Shown: positions 17,540 through 24,602 of the stretch, piece by piece
Position numbering within the stretch: position 1 is the stretch's first letter
How the letters are laid out: the number at the start of each line of letters is the position of its first letter
Origin: Pseudomonas sp. WS 5079
GTDB lineage: Bacteria > Pseudomonadota > Gammaproteobacteria > Pseudomonadales > Pseudomonadaceae
Assembly (NCBI RefSeq): GCF_012985465.1
Contig: NZ_JAAQWN010000004.1
Span: 248,001-312,000 of the forward strand
DNA length: 64,000 nucleotides
Direction: 5' to 3'
Position numbers and translations under genes: made by a program
Notes under the pieces: model-generated
Seen by the model: the letters and a program-made list of their open reading frames with translations, nothing else
The model's database searches: none
What the model was told of the DNA's origin: nothing

Positions 17540-18358
17540 TCAGCGGATCACTTGCAGATGCAGGCCCTTGGCCTCGCTAGTGGCGGTTTCCAACCGCGCC
17601 GCGCGTACGCCCTTGTCGATCAGGCCCTGGCGCCAGGCTTCGGCGTTGGGCCCGCTCAAACTGACCCGCAAGGTGGTATCGAGGTTCAATCCACGGGAAA
17701 TCAGGGTCAGCCACGTGGCGTCGGGCTCAGCCCCCAGCGAGGGGAAATCCAGCTCGTCGGTGCTTTTCAGTTCGCGCAACAACGTGGCCGAGGTTGGCAG
17801 CAACTGCCCCAAGGGCGCGCTGGCGTCCATTTGCTCCACATGCAGGTACGCCCGGCGATTGCCGCGAGTGATGCCGTACAGCGCCACCAGGGAGTTGTCC
17901 TGGGGGGCGGCCAGGCGCAGCAAGAGGAATTCCTGCTGGCCATCGGCACCCACCAGCTTGGCATTGCCCAGGACCTCGTTGGCCCACAGGCTGCTTTCGC
18001 CACAATCGCGGGCCTGGCACCAGAACAGCAACTGTGCGCCCTGCTCTTGCAAGGCCTCGCGCGTGGATTTGAAGGCCGCGCTGGAACTGTGCTCGGCGGG
18101 CAGTTCATAGGTGATGGCGGTCACTTGACCACGCGCCGTGGCCTGGCCTTCGTAACGTAACTGGCCGCTGATCTTGCGGATCGCGCCCATCGGGTAAATG
18201 CGTTCTTTTTCTTCGGCGGGACGGTAGTCGACAATCTGCGCATCCACCTGACGGGCCACGCTGGGCAGATCCTGGCTTCCCGGTAGATCAGCAGCGAAAA
18301 CCAACGGGCTGACGCAGCACAGCCCAAGCACACGGATAATTCCCTTGGCACTACTCAT
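17540..18358 (-). CDS. Periplasmic DUF4892 family protein
   Basis: A 272-residue protein with a signal peptide (about 22 residues, ends SPLVFA). It carries the family hallmark around FWCQARDCGESSLWANE, with two cysteines that may form a disulfide. The C-terminal part resembles an OmpA-like or small alpha/beta fold but is not clearly assigned. Function is unknown. It is the last gene of the leftward run that starts with the acyl-CoA ligase, 102 bp after the hydrolase gene, so co-transcription is uncertain. Confidence 0.75.
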   Translation of the reverse strand: MSSAKGIIRVLGLCCVSPLVFAADLPGSQDLPSVARQVDAQIVDYRPAEEKERIYPMGAIRKISGQLRYEGQATARGQVTAITYELPAEHSSSAAFKSTREALQEQGAQLLFWCQARDCGESSLWANEVLGNAKLVGADGQQEFLLLRLAAPQDNSLVALYGITRGNRRAYLHVEQMDASAPLGQLLPTSATLLRELKSTDELDFPSLGAEPDATWLTLISRGLNLDTTLRVSLSGPNAEAWRQGLIDKGVRAARLETATSEAKGLHLQVIR

Positions 18359-18460
18359 CGGATCGGTGCGCCTGGGCCGGTGGATGCCTTCGCGGTATTC
18401 GGATTGTTCATGGTTGACTCCCTTTCAATCCGCCCAGCCTCGACAGTTGCCCCCGCCAAG

Positions 18461-19315
18461 TCAAGGCGCGGTGAAGAACCGATTGAAACAGTCTGCAACA
18501 AGAGCGGCCCCCGGCTCGTCATTCAGGTGCAAATGATGGCCACCTGCAAGGGTCGTCACGGTGAACGGCAGCTGCGAAAGCAGCTCGGGATGCTTGGCCA
18601 GCATGCCCTCTTGTGCGACCACCAACTGCGTAGGGCAAGCTACCCGGCGCACGAAGGCCATGGCCTGTTCTTCCGTCAGGCGCATCGGCGAGGCCAGGGT
18701 CAGGCGGCTGTCGCTGCGCCAGGTGTAGCCGCCCGGCACCGGCATCAAGCCGCGCTGGGCCAGGAGTTCCGCGGCTTCACGGCTGACGGCGACCACACCT
18801 TTCATCCGCGCCTCCACCGCCCGGTCGAGGCTGCCATACACCGGCTTGCGCTTGTCTTGCAGGTTGATTTGCGCCTGCAAGGCCATGCCCAGGCGCTCGG
18901 CGGCGTTCTCGCCGGTGGCGGTCGGCGGGATCACGCCGTCGATCAATGCCAAATGCGTCACGCGCTCCGGCATGGCCCCGGCCAGTACGGTGGAAACAAC
19001 CGCACCGAGGGAGTGGCCAAGTAATGCAAAACGTTTCCAGCCCAGTTGTTCGGCCACTTGCAGTACATCGAACACGTAATCCCACAGCGCATAACCTGCA
19101 CCGGCCGGGCGATGGGACGAGTGGCCGTGGCCGGCCATGTCCAGGGCGACAATACGCAAGCCGTGCAGCTTGGGTGCCAGGCGCGCGAAGCTGTTGGCGT
19201 TGTCCAGCCAGCCATGCAGGGCGATCACCGGCAGGCCGTCTTGCGGGCCGAACAGATGGGCCGCCAGCTCGATATGCGGCAGGCTCAGGCGCACTTCTTC
19301 GACAGGCACGGTCAT
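18461..19315 (-). CDS. Alpha/beta hydrolase (operon, second hydrolase)
   Basis: A 284-residue hydrolase. The oxyanion motif is HGWLDN, the nucleophile elbow is GHSLGA, and the catalytic His lies in GGHHLHL. No signal peptide. The start MTVPVEEVRL at 19315 overlaps the preceding gene by 4 bp (ATGA), which fixes it; the much longer open frame upstream is the shadow of the preceding gene. It sits in a run with a ligase, a thioesterase and another hydrolase, so a role in acyl-ester or acyl-CoA turnover is inferred. Confidence 0.88.
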   Translation of the reverse strand: MTVPVEEVRLSLPHIELAAHLFGPQDGLPVIALHGWLDNANSFARLAPKLHGLRIVALDMAGHGHSSHRPAGAGYALWDYVFDVLQVAEQLGWKRFALLGHSLGAVVSTVLAGAMPERVTHLALIDGVIPPTATGENAAERLGMALQAQINLQDKRKPVYGSLDRAVEARMKGVVAVSREAAELLAQRGLMPVPGGYTWRSDSRLTLASPMRLTEEQAMAFVRRVACPTQLVVAQEGMLAKHPELLSQLPFTVTTLAGGHHLHLNDEPGAALVADCFNRFFTAP

Positions 19316-20115
19316 GCGCAGCTGCGCTCGCGGGCTTGCCAACGGGTGAACAGGTTCTTGATCAAGGTCGCCGTATCCTGCGGGCGCTCCAGGGGAAACA
19401 TGTGGCCGCCGGGCATGGTCAGCATCTCGCCCATGGGCAGGCGCGCGACGCCGCTGGCGTGATGGCGCATCACCACCCGGCTCTGCCGGCCGCGTACCAC
19501 GGCCAGTGGCACTTTCAATTGGCGAGTCTGGCCAGGGCTGGTGTGTGGCACGCCGCGGTAGATGCTGATTTCCGTGGCCGGGTCGAACCGCAGGCGCAGG
19601 CGATCGCCGACCTGGTGCAAACCGTGTTGCAGATAGGCCTCCAGGCAATCCGGGTCAAACCCGCGGAACAACGTCTTGCCGGAAAAATACTGGCGCGCGG
19701 CCTCCAGATCGGCGAACTCTTCGCGCCGGCCCAGGGTGCGGCCAGCCGGGGTCAGGCGGTCGATCAGGCCAAAACGCTTGGCCGCACGGATCACCCAGCG
19801 GTCGGCCAGGGTCAGCACCGGCGAGTCGAGCATCACCACCCCGCGATACAACTGCGGGCAGCGCAAGGCCGCGTGCAAATGCAACACCCCGCCCAGTGAA
19901 TGGCCGACGCCCCACACCGGCCCCGGTTGCTGTTCCAGGTGGTGGATCAATTCGTCCACCAGGTTCTGCCAGTTGTCATCCACCGGAAACCGCGGATCGT
20001 GGCCGTGCTGCGACAGGTGCGCCACTGCGTACTCCGGCGCCAGGGCCTCGAACAATTTGCCGTAGGTCGCCGAAGGGAAGCCATTGGCATGGGTGAAAAA
20101 CACATGTTGCGACAT
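19312..20115 (-). CDS. Alpha/beta hydrolase (operon, first hydrolase)
   Basis: A 267-residue hydrolase with the nucleophile elbow GHSLGG (VWGVGHSLGGVLHLHAA) and a C-terminal GGHMFPLERP motif that supplies the His. The FFTHANGF start region is typical of this lipase/esterase-like group. The start MSQHVFFTH at 20115 is preferred over an upstream ATG that gives a non-conserved tail. It overlaps the next hydrolase by 4 bp and lies 97 bp after the thioesterase gene. The substrate is unknown; the context suggests fatty-acyl or polyester-derived compounds. Confidence 0.87.
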   Translation of the reverse strand: MSQHVFFTHANGFPSATYGKLFEALAPEYAVAHLSQHGHDPRFPVDDNWQNLVDELIHHLEQQPGPVWGVGHSLGGVLHLHAALRCPQLYRGVVMLDSPVLTLADRWVIRAAKRFGLIDRLTPAGRTLGRREEFADLEAARQYFSGKTLFRGFDPDCLEAYLQHGLHQVGDRLRLRFDPATEISIYRGVPHTSPGQTRQLKVPLAVVRGRQSRVVMRHHASGVARLPMGEMLTMPGGHMFPLERPQDTATLIKNLFTRWQARERSCA

Positions 20116-20212
20116 AGCCTGCCCATCTTCAAAAACAGAAATCGATTGTCCCCACCCCCGGTCGCTACAGCAATGACTGTAACTGCCAGGAATGATGACA
20201 CTCACGCCACGC

Positions 20213-20656
20213 CTATCGCGCTGGCGGGTTCTCGCCCAGCGGCACCACCGCCATGGTCAGGCGCGACACGCAACTGGCCTTGCCCTCGTCACTGGTCAGG
20301 CGAATATCCCAGACATGGGTGGTGCGCCCGATATGGATCGCCCGGGCCACCGCCGTCACCCGCCCGGACCGCAGGCCGCGCAGGTGATTGGCGTTGATCT
20401 CAAGGCCCACGCAGTAGAACTTGCTGGCGTCGATGCACAAATAGCTGGCCATGGAGCCGACCGTTTCGGCCAACACCACCGAGGCCCCACCGTGCAGCAG
20501 GCCATAGGGTTGATGGGTGCGGTGGTCGATCACCATGCTGGCGGTCAGGGACTCGTCGTCGAAGCGTTCGAAACGGATGTCCAGTACTTCACCAATGGTG
20601 TTTTTCTGGATGGCATTGAGTTGCTCGATATTGGGAAGGGTGCGCCACAGGCTCAT
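20213..20656 (-). CDS. Hotdog-fold thioesterase (PaaI/YdiI type)
   Basis: A 147-residue hotdog thioesterase. The catalytic stretch HGGASVVLAETVGSMA places the conserved Glu in the central helix, as in YdiI/EntH/MenI-like acyl-CoA hydrolases. It lies 30 bp after the acyl-CoA ligase gene. From memory, P. aeruginosa PA1618 is the syntenic gene next to the ligase PA1617. It probably hydrolyses an acyl- or aroyl-CoA made or handled by the ligase, recycling CoA. Confidence 0.9.
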   Translation of the reverse strand: MSLWRTLPNIEQLNAIQKNTIGEVLDIRFERFDDESLTASMVIDHRTHQPYGLLHGGASVVLAETVGSMASYLCIDASKFYCVGLEINANHLRGLRSGRVTAVARAIHIGRTTHVWDIRLTSDEGKASCVSRLTMAVVPLGENPPAR

Positions 20657-20686
20657 TGCAGTGTCCTTATTGATTTTATTGAATGC

Positions 20687-22354
20687 TCAATCCTGCCACA
20701 GCACCGCCTCGGAGCGCGCGCTCCAGGCCTGGAACTGTGGACCGTAGGTTGACTCGATCACGTTGCGCTTGATCTTCAGGGTCGGCGTCAGAAAGCCGTT
20801 TTCCACGGCCCAACTGTCTTTCACCACCACCAGTTGACGCAAGCGCTCATGTTTATCCAGCACCTGGTTGACCTCCTCCAGCAGGCGCTCCAGGCTGCCG
20901 TGCAAGGATTGCCGGGCCTCGCTGGCCGCCTCTTGCAGGCCCACCGCAGACAGCACGCACAAGCCCATCGGCGCGCTCAGGCCATCGCCGACCACGCACA
21001 CCTGCTCGATGCGCCCGTGCTCCGCCAGGCGGTTTTCGATGGGCGCCGGGGCCACGTACTTGCCCTTGCTGGTCTTGAAGATTTCCTTGAGGCGCCCGGT
21101 CAGGCGCAAGCGGCCTTCGGCATCCTGCTCGCCCTTGTCGCCGGTACGCAGGAAGCCGTCCTCGGTGAGGGTCTCGGCGGTCTTCTGCGGGTCCTTGAAG
21201 TAGCCGAGCATGGTCGCGCCGCTGCGTACCTGGACTTCGCCAGCCGGATCGATGCGCACCTCCACGTCCGGGCACGGCAGGCCGATCCAGCCGATCTTCT
21301 GCTGGCCCGGGCGACAGACGTGAGAGTAACCACAACTTTCGGTCATGCCATACACCTCCAGCACGTCCAGGCCCAGGCGCTGGTACCAGCGCAGCAGCGC
21401 CTCGGGCACCGGCGCGGCACCGGACAGGGCCACCCGGACCGCGTCCAGCCCCAGGCCGGCAAGGACCTTGTGGCCTACACGCTTGCCGATAAATGGCAGG
21501 CGCAGCAGCAGGTCCAGGCGTTTTTCCGGGATTTTGCCGTACACCCCCATCTGGAATTTGGTCCAGATCCGCGGCACGCCGAACAGGGCCGTGGGCCGGG
21601 CGCGTTGCAGGTCGGTGAGGAAGGTGTCGAGGCTTTCGGCAAAAAACACCGTTTGCCCGGTGTAGATCGCCGCCATCTCGACAAACATGCGCTCGGCCAC
21701 ATGGCACAGCGGCAGGTAAGACAGCAGGCGATCGCCCTCCCCCAGGCCGAACAGCTCGGTACCCCGGGTCGCCGCGAACGCCAGGCCGCCGAAGGTATGC
21801 ATTACGCCCTTGGGCAGGCCAGTGGTGCCGGAGGTGTAAATGATGGTGGCCAGGTCCGTGGCCGCAGGCGCGGGGTCATCCTGGATCGGCGAGCAGGCTT
21901 GCAGGTCGGCCCAGGTGAAGTCGAACTCACCTTCGGGGCACAGCGGCAGGCTGATGGTCGCAAGCCCGGCCTTGATGCCTGGGGCCATGGCTGGCCAGTC
22001 GTCAAGCTTGCCGATAAACGCCAACGCGGCCTCGGAGTGCTCCAGCACATGGGCCACGGAATCGGCGGTGAGGTTGGGATACAGCGGGACCGAGACATGC
22101 CCGGCCATCCAGATCGCCAGGTCGGCGATGATCCAGTGCGCGCAGTTTTTCGAGATCAGGGCAATGTGCGAGCCCTGGGGCAGCTCCCGCGCGCGCAGCC
22201 AATGGGCGGCACAACGGGCCTGGTGACCGGCTTCGCCCCAGGTGAGCGTCTGCACCTCGCCGCCGCCCAGGGGCTGGACCAGAAAGCGCTGGCGCGGATG
22301 GCGCGCCTCACGTTCAAAGAAGACCTGCAGCGGCAAACGAAAAGCGACAGACAT
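20687..22354 (-). CDS. AMP-binding long-chain-type acyl-CoA ligase
   Basis: A 555-residue adenylating enzyme. The P-loop-like signature is IIYTSGTTGLPKGVMHT, the A5 region is YGMTESCGYS, and the A7/A8 motifs (RTGDKGEQD, GRLKEIFKTSKGKYVAP) are those of long-chain acyl-CoA synthetases. It activates a carboxylic acid with ATP and CoA. The start MSVAFRLPL at 22354 lies 34 bp from a perfect palindromic operator. It heads a leftward run of ligase, thioesterase and two hydrolases. Chain-length preference is unknown. Confidence 0.92.
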   Translation of the reverse strand: MSVAFRLPLQVFFEREARHPRQRFLVQPLGGGEVQTLTWGEAGHQARCAAHWLRARELPQGSHIALISKNCAHWIIADLAIWMAGHVSVPLYPNLTADSVAHVLEHSEAALAFIGKLDDWPAMAPGIKAGLATISLPLCPEGEFDFTWADLQACSPIQDDPAPAATDLATIIYTSGTTGLPKGVMHTFGGLAFAATRGTELFGLGEGDRLLSYLPLCHVAERMFVEMAAIYTGQTVFFAESLDTFLTDLQRARPTALFGVPRIWTKFQMGVYGKIPEKRLDLLLRLPFIGKRVGHKVLAGLGLDAVRVALSGAAPVPEALLRWYQRLGLDVLEVYGMTESCGYSHVCRPGQQKIGWIGLPCPDVEVRIDPAGEVQVRSGATMLGYFKDPQKTAETLTEDGFLRTGDKGEQDAEGRLRLTGRLKEIFKTSKGKYVAPAPIENRLAEHGRIEQVCVVGDGLSAPMGLCVLSAVGLQEAASEARQSLHGSLERLLEEVNQVLDKHERLRQLVVVKDSWAVENGFLTPTLKIKRNVIESTYGPQFQAWSARSEAVLWQD

Positions 22355-22387
22355 GGGACGCGCTCCTGTGTGTTCCGATGGTAGCCA

Positions 22388-22405
22388 ACCAAGCACTTGC
22401 TTGGT
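22388..22405 (-). promoter_or_regulatory. Palindromic operator before the acyl-CoA ligase
   Basis: ACCAAGC-ACTT-GCTTGGT is a perfect 18-bp palindrome. On the minus strand it follows a plausible promoter (TTGCAG-N17-AATAGT), so it would sit at or just after the start of transcription. The form is that of TetR-family regulators of acyl-CoA genes; no such regulator is adjacent. Confidence 0.6.
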
Positions 22406-22462
22406 GGACTATTCCATGCACAAAGGAGCACTGCAAGTTCCTTACTGACACAACACAAATAA

Positions 22463-22555
22463 GTGTGGGAGCGGGCTTGCTCGCGAATGCGCAGTGTCAG
22501 CCAATATATTCATTGACTGATACACCGTATTCGCGGGCAAGCCCGCTCCCACAGG
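22463..22555. repeat. REPIN, GCGGGC type
   Basis: Inverted units GTGTGGGAGCGGGCTTGC and GCAAGCCCGCTCCCACAG enclose an imperfect inverted loop. The element lies between the ligase operon start and the sixA stop. Confidence 0.85.
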
Positions 22556-22577
22556 TGATTGTGTCGTGCCTGAAAAA

Positions 22578-23027
22578 TCAGGGGTTTTTGACGCTATTGA
22601 GGCTCATCAGCCCCGCCAACGGAAAGTCCCCTTCCAGCTCCGCCAGGCTGGCGGTGTGCATCGGTTGCGGCTGGCGCTGGTGGCCGTGCTGCAAAAAGCT
22701 GATCAGGTTGCCCACCAATGGCTGATGGCTGACCAGCAGCACACTGTCATCGGTGTCGAGTTTTTCCAGCACTTGCAGGGGGTTGCCGTCCGGCGTCAGC
22801 CACGGCACGGTGCGGATTTCTGGCACAAACCCCAGCGCCTCACGCACCAACTGTGCAGTCTGCTGCGCCCGCGCATAAGGGCTGGCAATGATTGCGCTGA
22901 TGGGTTGGCCGATCAGGTGCGCGGCGCTGTGCAGCACTTCTTCGCGGCCCCGCTCGGTCAGGTTGCGCTGGGCGTCGCTGGACGCATGGGACTCGGCCTC
23001 TCCGTGGCGCAATATCCACAGTTTCAT
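22578..23027 (-). CDS. sixA: Phosphohistidine phosphatase SixA
   Basis: A 149-residue histidine-phosphatase-superfamily protein with the N-terminal RHGEAE catalytic motif (phospho-acceptor His8) and the second active-site SPYARAQQTA segment. SixA dephosphorylates phosphohistidine on HPt domains and PTS-type proteins. It overlaps the DUF4389 gene by 4 bp. The neighbourhood also contains a hybrid kinase gene about 5 kb away, but no direct link is shown. Confidence 0.9.
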   Translation of the reverse strand: MKLWILRHGEAESHASSDAQRNLTERGREEVLHSAAHLIGQPISAIIASPYARAQQTAQLVREALGFVPEIRTVPWLTPDGNPLQVLEKLDTDDSVLLVSHQPLVGNLISFLQHGHQRQPQPMHTASLAELEGDFPLAGLMSLNSVKNP

Positions 23028-23371
23028 AGCTTGGGCTCTTCATCGCGCACCGGGTGCGGGGCTGGCGGCACGCTGTGAGCGGCCTCGCCTTCCGGAGCGC
23101 GCGGGGTTGGCCAGTCGGCGAAGGGCCAGGGTTTCTGCTCGCTGTGGAAGCTGCCAAAACGGCCAATCTGCGCGAGGAACTGGCTGAGGCTGTCGCCAAA
23201 GTTCATCAGGCCCAGGTTCGGTGCGCCGTAGATCAGGCGGTAGATCAACTGCACCACCACCAACGCCCCGAGGATGAACTGCGCCACTTGCCAGACCAGG
23301 GCAAACACCAGCATCCACAGGATGCGCAGGACAATGGATTCATACTTGGGTGCTGTTTTCGGATCGTTCAT
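23024..23371 (-). CDS. DUF4389 family small membrane protein
   Basis: A 115-residue protein with one or two N-terminal membrane segments (ILWMLVFALVWQVAQFILGALVVVQLIY) and a cytoplasmic tail rich in Pro and Glu. The conserved FGDSLSQFLAQIGRF motif is typical of DUF4389. The start MNDPKTAPK at 23371 gives a normal family length. It is translationally coupled to sixA by a 4-bp overlap and lies just downstream of gpsA. Function is unknown. Confidence 0.85.
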   Translation of the reverse strand: MNDPKTAPKYESIVLRILWMLVFALVWQVAQFILGALVVVQLIYRLIYGAPNLGLMNFGDSLSQFLAQIGRFGSFHSEQKPWPFADWPTPRAPEGEAAHSVPPAPHPVRDEEPKL

Positions 23372-23381
23372 CGCGCGTTCC

Positions 23382-24407
23382 TCAGTTGAAACCACTGGTG
23401 GAAATAAAGTCGACATCGGTCTTGGGTTCGGCACGCATCAGCAACTCGATGACCTGGTTCAAGGTGCGCCCTTCGAACAGGATCGCGTGCAGGCCGGCGA
23501 CCAACGGCATATAGACCCCGGTCTCCTGGGCCTTGGCCTTGAGCACCTTCAGGGTGTTGACCCCTTCGGCCACTTCACCCAGGCGGGTGACGGCATCTTC
23601 CAGGCTCAAGCCCTGGCCCAGGGCAAAACCCACTTGGTAGTTGCGGCTTTTCGGTGACGAACAAGTGACGATCAGGTCGCCCACCCCGGCCAGGCCGAGG
23701 AACGTCATGGGGTTGGCGCCCTGGTTGACCGCAAAGCGGGTCATTTCCGCAAGCGCGCGGGTGATCAGCATGCTCTTGGTGTTTTCCCCCATGCCCAGGG
23801 CCACCGCCATGCCGGCGATGATGGCGTAGACGTTTTTCAACGCACCGCCCAGCTCCACGCCAAAGCGATCGGCACTGGCATAGACACGGAAGGTGCGGCC
23901 ATGCAGCACCGCCTGCACCTGTTCGCACAGGGCCTCGTCTTCACTGGCGACCACGGTGGCGGTCAAGGCGTGTTCGGCCACTTCCCGCGCCAGATTCGGC
24001 CCGGAGAGCACGCCAATACGGGCCTGGGGCGCGATGTCCTCGAGGATTTCGCTCATCAGCTTGAAGGTCTGGGCCTCGATGCCTTTGGTCAGGCTGACCA
24101 GCATCTTGCCCGCCAGTCGCTCGGCATGGGGCGCCAGCACCGAGCGCAGGGCGCTGGAAGGCAGCGCGACGAAGCACAGGTCGCAGTCATCCAGGGTGGC
24201 CTGCAGGTCCGTGACCGGCGTGACCGCCGCATGAATCTTGATGCCCTTGAGGTAACGGGGGTTTTCCCGGTTGACCCGGATGGCCTCGGCCTGTTCGGGA
24301 TCGCGCATCCACTGACGCACCTGATGGCCGTTCTCGGCCAGCAGATTAGCCACGGCGGTACCAAAACTTCCGCCTCCCAGGACCGCAATTGGGCGCTGTT
24401 CAGTCAT
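23382..24407 (-). CDS. gpsA: Glycerol-3-phosphate dehydrogenase [NAD(P)+]
   Basis: A 341-residue enzyme that reduces dihydroxyacetone phosphate to sn-glycerol 3-phosphate for phospholipid synthesis. The Rossmann motif is [10 protein letters not shown], the catalytic Lys lies in the [10 protein letters not shown] segment, and the substrate-binding [14 protein letters not shown] segment is intact. The start [10 protein letters not shown] at 24407 is the family start. It is divergent from the TonB-dependent receptor. A gpsA-DUF4389-sixA run of this kind is, to my memory, usual in Pseudomonas. Confidence 0.95.
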   Translation of the reverse strand: MTEQRPIAVLGGGSFGTAVANLLAENGHQVRQWMRDPEQAEAIRVNRENPRYLKGIKIHAAVTPVTDLQATLDDCDLCFVALPSSALRSVLAPHAERLAGKMLVSLTKGIEAQTFKLMSEILEDIAPQARIGVLSGPNLAREVAEHALTATVVASEDEALCEQVQAVLHGRTFRVYASADRFGVELGGALKNVYAIIAGMAVALGMGENTKSMLITRALAEMTRFAVNQGANPMTFLGLAGVGDLIVTCSSPKSRNYQVGFALGQGLSLEDAVTRLGEVAEGVNTLKVLKAKAQETGVYMPLVAGLHAILFEGRTLNQVIELLMRAEPKTDVDFISTSGFN

Positions 24408-24524
24408 ATGCAATCCGTTAATCCATAGCAGTGGCGATGGCGGCATTATACGGGCCGGCCCGATGGCGGCCAGCCCTTCCGTAATTTCCCGCGATTGTCG
24501 GAAAATGGCCGGATAGACCACAGT

Positions 24525-24588
24525 AATTGCGATAGCGCCGACTGGCAAAAGCGCCCGCCTCAGTTAACATGGGCGGCTATCCGCAATT
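24525..24588 (+). promoter_or_regulatory. Imperfect inverted repeat in the leader of the receptor operon
   Basis: AATTGCGATAGC (24525-24536) pairs with GCTATCCGCAATT (24576-24588), with one extra base in the right arm and a 39-nt loop that holds a smaller CGCCC/GGGCG pairing. The right arm ends 14 bp before the GTG start of the receptor, so the structure could affect ribosome access or be an operator. Confidence 0.4.
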
Positions 24589-24602
24589 ATCAAGGCCGTA
24601 CC

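Noticed and set aside
18461..19648. A 395-residue version of the second hydrolase
   Set aside because: The extra N-terminal part overlaps the preceding hydrolase gene in another frame; the ATGA overlap at 19312-19315 gives the natural start.
20834..22384. A 516-codon frame antisense to the acyl-CoA ligase
   Set aside because: The ligase motifs on the minus strand are complete; the other frame has no recognisable feature.
24408..24602. Cobalamin riboswitch or Fur box before the TonB receptor
   Set aside because: The gap to gpsA is too short for the riboswitch, no B12-box is seen, and no 19-bp Fur-type palindrome is present.
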